Origin: Allorhizobium borbori
Lineage (GTDB): Bacteria; Pseudomonadota; Alphaproteobacteria; Rhizobiales; Rhizobiaceae
Direction of reading: 5' to 3'
DNA length: 64,000 nucleotides
Assembly (NCBI RefSeq): GCF_014196535.1
Contig: NZ_JACIDU010000013.1
Coordinates: 62,001-126,000, forward strand
Under the pieces are notes generated by a model. That model had not been told where the DNA came from, made no database searches, and saw only the letters and a program-made list of their open reading frames with translations. Each line of letters opens with the position of its first letter. The first letter of the stretch is position 1. Positions 19,037-28,790 of this stretch are shown piece after piece. A program made the translations under genes and the position numbers.

Positions 19037-19450
19037 ATGCGTAACGTAGGAGTGGTCGGCGGTCCGTCATACCTGAGCAAGGAAGAGTCTTTCATGTATG
19101 ACCGCGAAGCGCGGTTTCCCATGCAGGACACCTGTAATGCTGCCCGAATTGAGTACACCGAAAAGGGCGTCATGCACATGGCGGCGCGTCGCTGCGACAT
19201 CGTCCGCATCTCCCAAAGCGCGGCGATCCTGAGCCTGCTGACCCAATATCATGTGCCGCGCCAGTTCTATCTGGATCTCCCGGATGCCCGCATCAAGAAG
19301 ATCGGTTGCGTCCTGATGAAGACCCTGCCGAAAAATCTGATCGAGGTGCGTTTCCTGCGGCAACTGTCCGACAAGGAGCTGAACCGCGTCTTCGTGTACA
19401 GCACGCATCCCGCCCACCGGAACCATGTTCTCGACGTGCGCGCATGGTAA
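19037..19450 (+). CDS. Small PilZ-like protein
   Basis: A 137-residue soluble protein. I start it at 19037 because GGGGAA lies six bases before that ATG; the frame is open further upstream, but no start there has a ribosome site. The middle (AARIEYTEKG, ARRCDIVRISQSAAILSL) resembles rhizobial PilZ-fold proteins, yet the canonical RxxxR and (D/N)xSxxG c-di-GMP motifs are degenerate, so ligand binding is doubtful. It lies between aglR and the convergent edd, with a shared terminator. The function is unknown. Confidence 0.6.
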   Translation: MRNVGVVGGPSYLSKEESFMYDREARFPMQDTCNAARIEYTEKGVMHMAARRCDIVRISQSAAILSLLTQYHVPRQFYLDLPDARIKKIGCVLMKTLPKNLIEVRFLRQLSDKELNRVFVYSTHPAHRNHVLDVRAW

Positions 19451-19471
19451 GGGCTGGAAAGGCACGCAAGG

Positions 19472-19503
19472 AAAAAGCCGCCGGAGCGATACGGCGGCTT
19501 TTC
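19472..19503. terminator. Bidirectional intrinsic terminator
   Basis: An 11-bp perfect inverted repeat (AAAAGCCGCCG / CGGCGGCTTTT) with an 8-base loop, flanked by A on one side and T on the other. It lies between the convergent PilZ-like gene and edd and can stop both. Confidence 0.85.
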
Positions 19504-19522
19504 TGATTTTTGCGCAGGCGTT

Positions 19523-21343
19523 TCAGTTGAAGAACACGCTCGCGCCCTGATCGGCCGGGCCGGCGATGCGGCGGAAGGAGGCGAAGAGTTCACGCCCGAG
19601 GCCGAACTCGTTGGCGGAGAGATCGGCCTCCACCAGTTCACGGCCGGCAAATTCGGCGGCATCCACCAGCACCTCCAGCGTGCCCGCCACAGCGTCAAGA
19701 CGGATAATGTCACCATCGCGGATTTTGGCGATGGCGCCGCCGTCCACGGCTTCCGGCGTAACGTGGATCGCCGCCGGCACCTTGCCGGATGCACCGGACA
19801 TGCGCCCGTCGGTAACGAGCGCCACCTTGAAGCCTCGATCCTGGAGCACGCCGAGCGGCGGCGTCAGCTTGTGCAGTTCCGGCATGCCGTTCGCCTTTGG
19901 CCCCTGGAAGCGCACGACGGCGATGAAGTCCTTCTCCAGCTTGCCGGCCTTGAAAGCATCCTGAATTTCCTGCTGGTCGTGGAAGACGATGGCGGGCGCC
20001 TCGATGATGTGGCGCTCGGCCTTCACGGCGGAAATCTTGATGACGGAGCTGCCGAGATTGCCGGTCAGCATCTTGAGGCCGCCATTCGCCTGGAAGGGGG
20101 TTTCGATATGGGCCAGTACCTTGGGATCGGCGCTCTTTTCCGGGATCGGCTCGCGTTTCACCGTGCCGTTTTCGCCAAGCTTCACGTCGATGGCATAGGC
20201 CTCCATGCCGTGGCCGAAAACCGTTCGTACATCGTCGTGCAGCAGGCCCTTCTTCAAAAGCTGGGAAATGAGGAAGCCCATGCCGCCCGCCGCGTGAAAG
20301 TGGTTCACATCGGCCAGCCCGTTCGGATAGACGCGGGCGAGCAGCGGAATGACATCCGAAAGCTCGGAAATATCTTCCCAGGTCAGCTTGATGCCGGCCG
20401 CGCGCGCCATGGCAAGCAGGTGCAGCGTGTGGTTGGTGGAACCACCCGTGGCATGCAGGCCGATGACGCCATTGACGATGGAGCGTTCGTCGATCATCTC
20501 GCCGGCGGGCGTGAACTCGTTGCCAAGCGCAGTGATTGCCAGCGCCCGCTTGGCGGCTTCCTTCGTCAGGGCATCGCGCAGCGGTGTGCCGGGATTGATG
20601 AAGGAGGCGCCGGGCAGATGGAAGCCCATGATTTCCATCAGCATCTGGTTGGAATTGGCGGTGCCGTAGAAGGTGCAGGTGCCCGGCCCGTGATAGGACT
20701 TGGATTCCGCTTCCAGAAGCTCGGCGCGGCCCACCTTGCCCTCGGCATAAAGCTGGCGGATACGACCCTTTTCGTCATTGGGCAGGCCCGACGTCATCGG
20801 TCCTGCCGGAATGAAAACGGCTGGCAGGTGGCCGAAGGTCAGCGCGGCAATGGTCAGGCCCGGCACGATCTTGTCGCAAACGCCGAGATAGACGGTCGAA
20901 TCGAACATATTGTGAGTAAGGCCGATGGCTGCGGCCATGGCAATGAGATCGCGCGAGAACAGCGACATTTCCATGCCCGGCTGGCCCTGGGTCACGCCAT
21001 CGCACATGGCGGGCACACCGCCTGCCACCTGCGCCACGCCCCCCGCTTCCTCCGCCGCCTGACGGATCAGCGCCGGATAGGTTTCGAATGGCTGGTGGGC
21101 GGAAAGCATGTCGTTATAGGACGTGATGATGCCGAGATTGGGCACGGTGTCGCCGGCCAGCGCCTCTTTCCCGGCGGGGGAACAGACGGCAAAGCCATGC
21201 GCCAGGTTGGCGCAGCCGAGAACGGAACGCTGCACGCGCTTGCCGGCGGCGGAGCGAACGCGGTCGAGATAGATTTCACGGGTCGGTTTGGAGCGCTCGA
21301 CGATGCGCTTGGTAATGGTCAGGATGCGGTTATCGGCGGTCAT
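19523..21343 (-). CDS. edd: 6-phosphogluconate dehydratase (Entner-Doudoroff)
   Basis: Converts 6-phosphogluconate to 2-keto-3-deoxy-6-phosphogluconate with an iron-sulfur cluster. The 606-residue product is full length. The IlvD/Edd signatures [19 protein letters not shown] and [12 protein letters not shown] are visible, as is the C-terminal [17 protein letters not shown]. An AAGGA ribosome site precedes the start. It is the last gene of zwf-pgl-edd; the aldolase gene eda is not in this window. Confidence 0.96.
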   Translation of the reverse strand: MTADNRILTITKRIVERSKPTREIYLDRVRSAAGKRVQRSVLGCANLAHGFAVCSPAGKEALAGDTVPNLGIITSYNDMLSAHQPFETYPALIRQAAEEAGGVAQVAGGVPAMCDGVTQGQPGMEMSLFSRDLIAMAAAIGLTHNMFDSTVYLGVCDKIVPGLTIAALTFGHLPAVFIPAGPMTSGLPNDEKGRIRQLYAEGKVGRAELLEAESKSYHGPGTCTFYGTANSNQMLMEIMGFHLPGASFINPGTPLRDALTKEAAKRALAITALGNEFTPAGEMIDERSIVNGVIGLHATGGSTNHTLHLLAMARAAGIKLTWEDISELSDVIPLLARVYPNGLADVNHFHAAGGMGFLISQLLKKGLLHDDVRTVFGHGMEAYAIDVKLGENGTVKREPIPEKSADPKVLAHIETPFQANGGLKMLTGNLGSSVIKISAVKAERHIIEAPAIVFHDQQEIQDAFKAGKLEKDFIAVVRFQGPKANGMPELHKLTPPLGVLQDRGFKVALVTDGRMSGASGKVPAAIHVTPEAVDGGAIAKIRDGDIIRLDAVAGTLEVLVDAAEFAGRELVEADLSANEFGLGRELFASFRRIAGPADQGASVFFN

Positions 21344-21437
21344 GACGGCGTCCTTTGTTCAAGTCACTGGCCAAAAGGGCAGGGGGAAGCCCTTCCGGCA
21401 CGGTGCGCGGTCGTTTCATCGGTTCAGGTCGGGCGTG

Positions 21438-22133
21438 TTACGGTGCCCAGAAAATCGTCAGCGGCGTCTGGGCCCGGCGCAATGCGGCGCGGATCGGCAT
21501 GTCCTCTTCGGGGCCGTCGCCAAGCGCTGTGTCCAGCACCTGCTTCTTCTCCGCGCCCTCGATATGCAGCGCCAGAAGCCGCGCATCGCGCAACGCGCTG
21601 AAGGTGAAGGTCAGCCGCGGCTCGCCCGCACCTTGCGCCCGCATCGTCATGACGCCGCGGGTGGAAGCGGCATCCAGCGCTTCCGCCAGATTGTCGCCAC
21701 CGGGGAAGAAGGAGGCCGTGTGGCCATCCGTTCCCATGCCGAGGATCACCACGTCGAAGGGCTCGTCGATACCACAGGTTTCCTGACTGGCAATTGTCGC
21801 GGCTTCTTCCGCCGTCTTGTCAGCGTGGAAGAGCGGCACGAAGTTCGCATCCGCCGCCTTGTCCTTTAAAAGGTGGGTCGCCACGAGCTGGTGATTGGAG
21901 CGATCGCTTTCCGGCGGCACGAAGCGCTCGTCAACCAGCGTCACGGTAATCCGGTCCCAGGGCAGGACGCGTTTCGACAGCACGTCGAAGAAAAGTTTCG
22001 GCGTGGAGCCGCCGGAAACGGCAAGGCTGGCCGCGCCCCGCTCCGCCACGGCGGCGTTCAGGGTTTCACTCACGGCGTCCGCCAGCGCTTCTGCCAGCGC
22101 CAGCCGTGTTTCATAGCTATGGATATGCGCCAT
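21438..22133 (-). CDS. pgl: 6-phosphogluconolactonase
   Basis: Hydrolyses 6-phosphogluconolactone, the product of Zwf, to 6-phosphogluconate. I start it at 22133 (MAHIHSYETR) because GGAAGGAA lies just upstream and the resulting 231 residues match the family; in-frame ATGs at 22151 and 22157, and an open frame beyond, lack a ribosome site. Conserved blocks are SGGSTPK (substrate phosphate), LVDERFVPP and ILGMGTDGHTASFFPG. It sits between zwf and edd in the same operon. Confidence 0.94.
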   Translation of the reverse strand: MAHIHSYETRLALAEALADAVSETLNAAVAERGAASLAVSGGSTPKLFFDVLSKRVLPWDRITVTLVDERFVPPESDRSNHQLVATHLLKDKAADANFVPLFHADKTAEEAATIASQETCGIDEPFDVVILGMGTDGHTASFFPGGDNLAEALDAASTRGVMTMRAQGAGEPRLTFTFSALRDARLLALHIEGAEKKQVLDTALGDGPEEDMPIRAALRRAQTPLTIFWAP

Positions 22134-22156
22134 TTCGGTTCCTTCCGGCATGGGCA

Positions 22157-23632
22157 TCAGTCGACTTCGTGCCAGGTGCGGCCGTCGCGTTCGATGAGCG
22201 CGATGGAGCCACTCGGACCCCAGGTGCCCGAGGTGTAACCCTGCGCCACCTGACCCGTCTCTTCCCAGCCCTTGAGAATGGGATCGACCCACTGCCACGC
22301 GGCTTCCACTTCGTCGCGGCGCATGAATAGCGTCTGGTTGGCGCGCACCATATCCATCAGCAGGCGCTCATAGGCATCGGGATTGCGGACGTCGAAGGCC
22401 TGCGCGAAGCTCATGTCAAGCGAGATGTGCTTGAAGCGCATGCCGCCCGGACCCGGCTCCTTGATCATCAGCCATTGCTTCACACCTTCATCCGGCTGCA
22501 GACGGATGACCAGTGTGTTAGCCTCGATCCGGCCGGTGGAATCGGTGAAGATCGAGTGTGGGATCGGCTTGAACTGCACGACGATTTCCGACATGCGCGT
22601 TGCCAGCCGCTTGCCGGTGCGGATGTAGAAGGGAACGCCGGCCCAGCGCCAGTTGCCGATCTCGGCCTTGATGGCGACGAAGGTCTCGTTGTTGGAAACG
22701 CCGCCTTCGAGCTCGTCCAGATAGCCCTTGACCGGGCCGCCGGCGGAAGCGCCGGCGCGGTATTGACCACGCACCGTCAGTCGCTCGGCATTGGCGGCGG
22801 TGATCGGCTTCAATGCGCGCAGAACCTTGAGCTTTTCGTCGCGCACCGCTTCCGAATCCATCGAGGCGGGCGGTTCCATCGCCACCAGACAAAGAAGCTG
22901 GAGAATGTGGTTCTGCACCATGTCGCGCAGCGCACCTGCCTTGTCATAATAGCCGGCGCGACCTTCAAGGCCGACAGATTCCGCCACGGTAATCTGCACA
23001 TGGTCGATATGGGCGGAATTCCACAGCGGCTCGTAGAGCGCGTTGGCAAAGCGCAGCACCATTAGGTTCTGCACCGTCTCCTTCCCGAGATAGTGGTCGA
23101 TGCGATAGATCTGTTCTTCCTTGAACACCTTGCCGATCGTGTCGTTCAGCTCTTGCGCCGAGGCCAGATCGCGGCCGATCGGCTTTTCGACAACGATACG
23201 TGTCTGCCGGGTGATGAGCTTGAAATCGCGGATGCGTTCGGAAATATCGCCGAAGATTGCGGGTGCGACGGCGAGATAAAAGGCACGGATGCGCTCCTTG
23301 CCCTCTTCCAGCAGCGCCTTCAGGTCGGCCCAGCCTTCGGTCGATTTGGCATCGACCTGCACATAGAACAGCCGCGCGCAGAATTTCGCGACCTGCACCT
23401 CGTCATATTCGCCCTGCTTGAGGTGTTCCTTCAGCGCATTCTGGGCGAAGGTGCGATAATCATCATGCGTCATCGCCGAGCGCGAAGCACCGATGATTCG
23501 TGTCGGTTCGGTGAACTGGTCGGCGAGCTGACGGTGATAAAGCGCCGGCAGAAGCTTGCGTTCGGCAAGGTCGCCCGTGCCGCCGAAAACGACGCAATCG
23601 AAGGGTTCGACGGGGATGATCTGGATGGACAT
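22157..23632 (-). CDS. zwf: Glucose-6-phosphate dehydrogenase
   Basis: Oxidises glucose 6-phosphate to the lactone with NADP or NAD. I start it at 23632 (MSIQIIPVEP), giving 491 residues, the usual length; a longer open frame upstream has no rhizobial Zwf character. The nucleotide-binding GGTGDLAERK (residues 17-26), the active-site RIDHYLGKE and the AKPIGRD-type EKPIGRD motif are visible. It heads zwf-pgl-edd, so it opens the Entner-Doudoroff pathway, which is the main sugar route in rhizobia. Confidence 0.96.
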   Translation of the reverse strand: MSIQIIPVEPFDCVVFGGTGDLAERKLLPALYHRQLADQFTEPTRIIGASRSAMTHDDYRTFAQNALKEHLKQGEYDEVQVAKFCARLFYVQVDAKSTEGWADLKALLEEGKERIRAFYLAVAPAIFGDISERIRDFKLITRQTRIVVEKPIGRDLASAQELNDTIGKVFKEEQIYRIDHYLGKETVQNLMVLRFANALYEPLWNSAHIDHVQITVAESVGLEGRAGYYDKAGALRDMVQNHILQLLCLVAMEPPASMDSEAVRDEKLKVLRALKPITAANAERLTVRGQYRAGASAGGPVKGYLDELEGGVSNNETFVAIKAEIGNWRWAGVPFYIRTGKRLATRMSEIVVQFKPIPHSIFTDSTGRIEANTLVIRLQPDEGVKQWLMIKEPGPGGMRFKHISLDMSFAQAFDVRNPDAYERLLMDMVRANQTLFMRRDEVEAAWQWVDPILKGWEETGQVAQGYTSGTWGPSGSIALIERDGRTWHEVD

Positions 23633-23818
23633 GCGATTTCTCTTCTCCGCGAAAGAATGACGGGCATCATAATCTAATCGATTTAAATACGCCAGTGTGC
23701 AACGCAACAAAAATCGGGCAGCCATGCCCGACGCCCCCGCTCGCCGGCGAAAGAGGGGTGCGGCCGGACGTTGGGGAAACACTATCGTTCTGTTTACGCA
23801 ACGGCTTCACGAAGAACG

Positions 23819-23868
23819 GACAAGCCTGCGCAAGTCATGCACTGCGAAATTGACAAAACAGGCTTGTC
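23819..23868 (-). terminator. Long-loop inverted repeat at the end of the first PuuB-like gene
   Basis: A perfect 10-bp inverted repeat (GACAAGCCTG / CAGGCTTGTC) separated by 30 bases. One arm covers the stop codon of the minus-strand oxidase gene. It has no clear T tract, so it may be a Rho-type or processing site rather than an intrinsic terminator. Confidence 0.35.
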
Positions 23869-25153
23869 ACAGCCTGTCCTTCAGCGCGTACCAGGAAAGG
23901 GCGAGGAAGAGCAGCGGCGCCCGAAGGCTTGCGCCACCCGGAAACGCCCGGACATTCAGCTCTTTCAGAAGCTCCAGATCCGGGCTGCGGCCCAGCACCG
24001 CTTCGGCATAAAGCCGCCCGCAATAGTTGGAAAGCATGACGCCGTGGCCGGAATAGCCGCCGATGGAGACGACATTCGGCATTACCTCCCGCGCGAAGGG
24101 TTGTCGCGGCAGGGTAATGCCCACCGAACCACCCCAGGCGTGGGTAAAGGCAATATCCTTCAGTGCCGGATAGATTTCCGTCACCTGCCGGTGAATGTGG
24201 GCGGAAATATCCGTCGGATGATCGGCGGTATAGGCCTCGCGCCCGCCAAACAGCAGACGGTTATCCTTCGTTTTGCGGAAATAGCGCACGACGAAGCGCG
24301 AATCGGCCACCGCCTCCTTGCCGGGGATCACATTCGGAAAATCATCGAGTGGCACTGTGGCGCCGATGAAGGAACGGATTGGCATGACATGCGCCGCCGT
24401 CACCGGTTCCAGTCCGCCAATATAGGCATTCGTGGCGATCAGCGCCTTGCCGGCGGTGATCGTACCGGTCGCCGTGTCGATTTCCACCTTGCCGCCGCCC
24501 GAACGGATGGCCGTGGCCGGCGTATTCTCGAAAATCGCGGCACCGGCGGCGCGCGCCGCGTTGGCCAGTCCGATCAGAAGCTTCATCGGCTGGATATGGC
24601 CGGTGCCCGTGTCGCGCACGCCGCAATAGTAACGGGTCGAACCTAGCCGTTCCGCCGTTTCCTTGCGGTCCATGAAGGTGGAGTGGGGGTAGTTGTAGCG
24701 CGCGGCGGCAATCTCGGCATTGGCCTGATAATCGCGCTCATAACCCGGCTTGTGCGCCACATTCATCTGGCCCGGCAGGTAATCCATGTCGATGCCGTGT
24801 TCGGCGGCAAAATCCATCACATGCTTCTTGGCGCTTTCGGCAAGATCGAACAGCGCCTTGGATCGCGTAAAGCCGAGCTTCGCCTCCATCTCTTCCGGCC
24901 ACCAGCGCTGGCCGGTGCCGAACTGGCCGCCATTGCGGCCGGAAGCGCCATCGCCCAGATGATGCGCCTCGATGAGGGCAACGGAGACGCCGGCCTTCGC
25001 CAGCGCATAGGCGGCCTGAAGGCCAGTGAAGCCACCGCCGACAATGGCGACGTCAACGGTGCGCGAACCGTCGAGCGCGGCAAAATCCGGGCGCGCGCCC
25101 GCATCGGCCTGATACCAGGAAATGCCCGGCGCAATGGGGCTCTGCCACAGCAT
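23867..25153 (-). CDS. FAD-dependent oxidoreductase, PuuB/OrdL type (copy 1)
   Basis: A 428-residue flavoprotein of the DAO family. The N-terminal dinucleotide-binding motif is VAIVGGGFTGLQAA (about residues 35-48), followed by LIEAHHLGDGASGRNGGQFG, typical of PuuB/OrdL oxidases. It lies nine bases after a glutamine-synthetase-like gene, so the pair probably makes and then oxidises gamma-glutamyl-putrescine or a related gamma-glutamylated amine. A GGGGA ribosome site precedes the ATG. The exact amine is not known. A second such pair lies at 54297-56963. Confidence 0.83.
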   Translation of the reverse strand: MLWQSPIAPGISWYQADAGARPDFAALDGSRTVDVAIVGGGFTGLQAAYALAKAGVSVALIEAHHLGDGASGRNGGQFGTGQRWWPEEMEAKLGFTRSKALFDLAESAKKHVMDFAAEHGIDMDYLPGQMNVAHKPGYERDYQANAEIAAARYNYPHSTFMDRKETAERLGSTRYYCGVRDTGTGHIQPMKLLIGLANAARAAGAAIFENTPATAIRSGGGKVEIDTATGTITAGKALIATNAYIGGLEPVTAAHVMPIRSFIGATVPLDDFPNVIPGKEAVADSRFVVRYFRKTKDNRLLFGGREAYTADHPTDISAHIHRQVTEIYPALKDIAFTHAWGGSVGITLPRQPFAREVMPNVVSIGGYSGHGVMLSNYCGRLYAEAVLGRSPDLELLKELNVRAFPGGASLRAPLLFLALSWYALKDRL

Positions 25154-25162
25154 GATGTCCCC

Positions 25163-26602
25163 TTAGACGTTGAGAAGCAGGAATTCCCGCTCCCACGGGC
25201 TGATCACCTGCATGAAAGTTTCAAACTCCGCCCGCTTCACCCCGGCGTAGAGGCCGATGAATTCCGCGCCCAGCACGTCGGCCAGATCCGGGGCATCTTC
25301 CAGAAGCGCCACGGCTTCCAGCAGGCCGCGCGGCAGTTCGATGAGGCCTTCGTTGGCGGTGTCCTCGGTCGGGGCGGTCGGCTCCACCTTGTTGACCATG
25401 CCGAGCCAGCCGGCGGCAAGCGATGCGGCAAGCGCCAGATAGGGGTTTGCATCGGAGGAGGGCAGGCGGTTTTCCACACGCCGCGCCGCCGCATCCGAAA
25501 CCGGCACGCGGAAGGCCGTGGTGCGGTTGTCATAGCCCCAGGCGGTGTTCACCGGGGCCGCCATATCCGGTGTCAGGCGGCGATAGGAATTCACATAGGG
25601 CGCCATCATCACCAGACCGGCCGGCACATATTTCTGCATGCCGCCAATGAAGTGGAAGAATTCCGGTGAAGCATCGCCGTTCGGCAGGGAGAAGATGTTC
25701 TTGCCGGTCTTTGCGTCGACCACGGACTGGTGGATATGCATGGCCGAACCGGGCTGGCCCTGCATGGGCTTGGCCATGAAGGTGGCATAGATGCCGTGCT
25801 TCATCGCCGCTTCGCGAATGGTGCGCTTGAACAGGAACACCTGATCGGCAAGCGCAATGGGATCGCCGTGGCGCAGGTTGATCTCGAGCTGGGCCGGGCC
25901 TTCCTCGTGAATGAGCGTATCGATTTCGAGACCCTGCCCCTCGGAGAAGTGGTAGATGTCATCGATCAGCTCGTCGAATTCGTTGATGCCGGCGATCGAA
26001 TAGCCCTGACCGCCGACGATGGAGCGGCCCGAACGGCCCTTCGGCGGATAGAGCGGATAATCCGGATCTTCGTTCTTGGCGACGAGGTAGAACTCGATTT
26101 CCGGCGCGACGATCGGCTTCCAGCCGCGCTCGGTGTAAAGGCTCAGCACGCGCTTCAGCACGTTGCGGGGGGTATAAGGCGCTTCCTTGCCATCGGCGCC
26201 GACCACATCGCAGATCACCTGCGCGGTCGGATCGGTTTCCCACGGCACGGCGGAAAGGGTGGAGAGGTCCGGCATCAGCTTGAGGTCGCTGTCGCGCGGC
26301 TCGTAGCGGAAGTTTGCCGTCTCATCGGGATATTCGCCGGAAATGGTGTGGCGGTAGAGCGCCGAAGGCAGGGCAAGCGAGGTGTTGCCGGTGAATTTGG
26401 AGGTCGGCATCATCTTGCCGCGCGGCACACCGGCAAAGTCGGGCGTGATGCACTCGATGTCCTCGATGCCTCGGGCGCGCAGCCAAAGGGCGGCTTCCTT
26501 CCAGTTGGCCACCCCCTTGGGCTGGTCGAAGCTTGGTTGCGGCACGGCCGCTTTCGTCTGGGGTTTGCTGGAAGAGGCGCCTGATTTGCGTTTGGCGGGC
26601 AT
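25163..26602 (-). CDS. Glutamine-synthetase-like gamma-glutamylpolyamine synthetase, PuuA type (copy 1)
   Basis: A 479-residue GSI-fold ligase. It carries the family blocks (EIEFYLV with metal-binding Glu, AMHIHQSV, NSYRRLTP and the RVENRLPSSDANPYL region). It lacks the adenylylation-type tail of GlnA. In E. coli PuuA such a protein attaches glutamate to putrescine. The first about 25 residues are Lys/Ser/Pro-rich and low in complexity. It is directly upstream of the PuuB-like oxidase; the start ATG at 26602 has only a weak ribosome site. Confidence 0.82.
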   Translation of the reverse strand: MPAKRKSGASSSKPQTKAAVPQPSFDQPKGVANWKEAALWLRARGIEDIECITPDFAGVPRGKMMPTSKFTGNTSLALPSALYRHTISGEYPDETANFRYEPRDSDLKLMPDLSTLSAVPWETDPTAQVICDVVGADGKEAPYTPRNVLKRVLSLYTERGWKPIVAPEIEFYLVAKNEDPDYPLYPPKGRSGRSIVGGQGYSIAGINEFDELIDDIYHFSEGQGLEIDTLIHEEGPAQLEINLRHGDPIALADQVFLFKRTIREAAMKHGIYATFMAKPMQGQPGSAMHIHQSVVDAKTGKNIFSLPNGDASPEFFHFIGGMQKYVPAGLVMMAPYVNSYRRLTPDMAAPVNTAWGYDNRTTAFRVPVSDAAARRVENRLPSSDANPYLALAASLAAGWLGMVNKVEPTAPTEDTANEGLIELPRGLLEAVALLEDAPDLADVLGAEFIGLYAGVKRAEFETFMQVISPWEREFLLLNV

Positions 26603-26702
26603 GGATCACCGGTTTGATGTTTCGGTCTGAGCCATGATAGACGCGGCTTGACGCGTTTGGCGAGAGGAAAAACGGCGAAGCTTTCGCCGGGAAGGACAAG
26701 TC

Positions 26703-27884
26703 GTGGTTCACAAGCAGGATGTGATCGTGATCGGTGCCGGAGCAGCCGGCATGATGTGCGCGCTGACGGCAGCCCGCCGCGGCCGGCGGGTCGCCATTCT
26801 GGACCATGCCGCAGCACCAGGCGAAAAGATCCGCATTTCCGGCGGTGGGCGCTGCAATTTCACCAATATCCATGCCGGACCGAAGAACTATCTCTCCGCC
26901 AATCCGCATTTCGCCAAGTCGGCGCTCGCCCGCTTCAAGCCGGCGGATTTCATCGCCATGGTGGATGCCCACGGCATTTCCTGGCATGAGAAGACGCTGG
27001 GCCAGCTCTTCTGCGATGGCAGCGCCAAGGATATCATCGGCCTTTTCCTGAAGGAGCTTGCGGCGGCGGGCGCACGGCTTCACCTGAAACAGTCGGTCGT
27101 TTCCGTCGAAAGGAACGGCGACACCTTCCGGGTGAAGACGGAGACGGATGTATTCGAGGCGCCGGCGCTGGTCGTGGCCTCCGGCGGCAAGTCGATTCCC
27201 AAAATGGGTGCGACCGGGCTTGCCTACCGGATTGCCGGTGAGTTCGGCCTGAACGTGCTTGAAACCCGCCCCGGCCTCGTGCCGCTGACGCTTGATCCGG
27301 CATTTCTGGAAAAGATCGCGCCGCTGGCCGGCATTTCGGTTGATGCCGAGGTGCGTCATGGCAAGACAGCCTTCCGCGAGGCGCTGCTTTTCACCCATCG
27401 CGGGCTGTCCGGCCCTGCCATCCTGCAAATCTCCTCCTATTGGCGGGAAGGCGACGAGATTTCGATCCGCATCGAACCCGATAAGGATTTCGCCGCGCTG
27501 TTCGATGCGGCCCGGCGCGAAAACGGGCGGCAATCCGTGGCGACGGCGCTTGCCGCCGCTCTGCCGAAGCGGCTGGCGCAATTCTTCGTAACCGAAACGG
27601 GCACGGAAAGGCCGCTCGCCGAACTCTCCGGCAAGGCGCAGGCCGCGGTGGTGGATCGGTTACGGGACTGGCGCATTCGTCCGGCCGGTTCCGAAGGCTA
27701 CCGAACGGCGGAAGTGACGCTTGGTGGCGTCGATACGGGCGGGCTCGATTCCCGCACCATGCAGGCGAAGGCCGTGCCCGGCCTCTATTTCATCGGTGAA
27801 TGTGTGGATGTGACCGGTTGGCTTGGTGGCTATAATTTTCAGTGGGCCTGGGCATCGGGTCATGCGGCGGGGGAGGCGGTCTGA
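26703..27884 (+). CDS. HI0933/YhiN-family FAD-dependent oxidoreductase
   Basis: A 393-residue flavoprotein starting with GTG (GGA ribosome site six bases upstream). The dinucleotide-binding motif VIVIGAGAAGMMCALTAARR (about residues 7-26), the family-specific RISGGGRCNFTN (about 44-55) and the C-terminal GECVDVTGWLGGYNFQWAWA mark the HI0933-like family. The physiological substrate is unknown; some members act in redox reactions on steroids or flavonoids. It is divergent from the PuuA-like gene across a 100-base gap. Confidence 0.85.
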   Translation: MVHKQDVIVIGAGAAGMMCALTAARRGRRVAILDHAAAPGEKIRISGGGRCNFTNIHAGPKNYLSANPHFAKSALARFKPADFIAMVDAHGISWHEKTLGQLFCDGSAKDIIGLFLKELAAAGARLHLKQSVVSVERNGDTFRVKTETDVFEAPALVVASGGKSIPKMGATGLAYRIAGEFGLNVLETRPGLVPLTLDPAFLEKIAPLAGISVDAEVRHGKTAFREALLFTHRGLSGPAILQISSYWREGDEISIRIEPDKDFAALFDAARRENGRQSVATALAAALPKRLAQFFVTETGTERPLAELSGKAQAAVVDRLRDWRIRPAGSEGYRTAEVTLGGVDTGGLDSRTMQAKAVPGLYFIGECVDVTGWLGGYNFQWAWASGHAAGEAV

Positions 27885-28084
27885 CACGACCCGCAGGAAA
27901 TCGCACCATTTTTCGGGGTGGTCGATTCATCCGATCTTAAAGAGTCAGGTGGGATGCTCTCCCTCCGGGATGGTGTAGCCGTCCCGCTGGTCTGCCCGGC
28001 CTCCGGAACGAAGCCGCATCATGATGATTGGCCGACCTGCCCTCGTGGCATGATAGACTTCACCCGTTTCCGGGATGCCTGTCC

Positions 28085-28228
28085 ATGACCAGACTGCGCC
28101 ACCGTGCCCGCGCCATTGCCCTTGCCGAAACCCGCTACCAGAACGCGCTTCTTTTCTGGCGCCTGACGGGACTTGGTCTCGCCGCCCTGGCGGCCTGGTA
28201 TCTGCTGCCGCCGCTTTCGGTGGTCTGA
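28085..28228 (+). CDS. Possible 47-residue small membrane protein
   Basis: An open frame of 47 codons encoding a basic N-terminus (MTRLRHRARAIALAETRY) followed by one hydrophobic helix (about residues 23-43). That charge pattern is typical of small inner-membrane proteins, and a terminator-like hairpin follows at 28303-28342. The ribosome site is poor, so it could also be chance. No family recognised. Confidence 0.3.
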   Translation: MTRLRHRARAIALAETRYQNALLFWRLTGLGLAALAAWYLLPPLSVV

Positions 28229-28538
28229 AAGCCCTCTGACGCAGCGGTCGTATCGCGGCAGCGACGCGTCACACTGCGCGCGCATCCTTTTCCCAAACGC
28301 AAGAAACCGCGACGGCTTGGGCCATCGGCGGTCTCTTTTTTTCCTCCTCAGGAAATCACGGGAACCGGCTGAGCCTGGCGGTTACGGTTCCGAAAGGGCA
28401 ACATCGGCCCGGTTACGGGGCCGGGCCGATGTGTAAGCGGGACGAATTCCATGGAAACCGGGAGAGTTTCCAAAGGGTTCTTCATGAATTCGCCCCTGGG
28501 ACATGGCGGCTCATGGCAGCCGCCAATGGGGAATTGTC
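28229..28538. other. Gap with a terminator-like hairpin and a long GC-rich hairpin
   Basis: No gene is supported. At 28303-28342 an imperfect stem (GAAACCGC pairing with GCGGTCTC, one mismatch) is followed by seven T, a plausible plus-strand terminator. At 28401-28432 a perfect 12-bp inverted repeat (ACATCGGCCCGG / CCGGGCCGATGT, 8-base loop) stands without a T tract; its role is unclear. It may lie in the 3' region of the minus-strand small gene. Confidence 0.5.
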
Positions 28539-28790
28539 TCAAGCCACTTCGCTGCGGGGCGCGTTGGCCAGGATAACGGGGATCAGAAGATCGCCCCAGT
28601 TGCCATTGCCGCCGTGGTGACGCGCCGAGCGGACCAGCTCAACCGACACGCCGGCATCGACTGCCTTCATGATCGACTGGTTCAGGCGGTGCAGGTCGTT
28701 GGCAACCATGCGGATCATCGCCTGCTGATCGGTGTTCATCGCGGAAGCCTGTTCTTCGGCGCGTTCCTTGACTCGGGTCTGCGGGGTCAT
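28539..28790 (-). CDS. Small conserved-looking protein of unknown function
   Basis: An 83-residue soluble protein, charged at the N-terminus, then helical (MIRMVANDLHRLNQSIMKAV), then a Gly-rich turn (HHGGNGNWGDLLIP). I recognise no domain. A clear GGAG ribosome site lies six bases before the ATG at 28790, which makes it a real gene candidate. It is divergent from the XRE regulator and shares its 305-base upstream region, so it may be under that regulator's control. Confidence 0.6.
   Translation of the reverse strand: MTPQTRVKERAEEQASAMNTDQQAMIRMVANDLHRLNQSIMKAVDAGVSVELVRSARHHGGNGNWGDLLIPVILANAPRSEVA

Noticed and set aside
19763-21601. A long plus-strand open frame across edd
   Set aside because: Edd on the minus strand has full family motifs; the opposite frame has no recognisable domain and no ribosome site.
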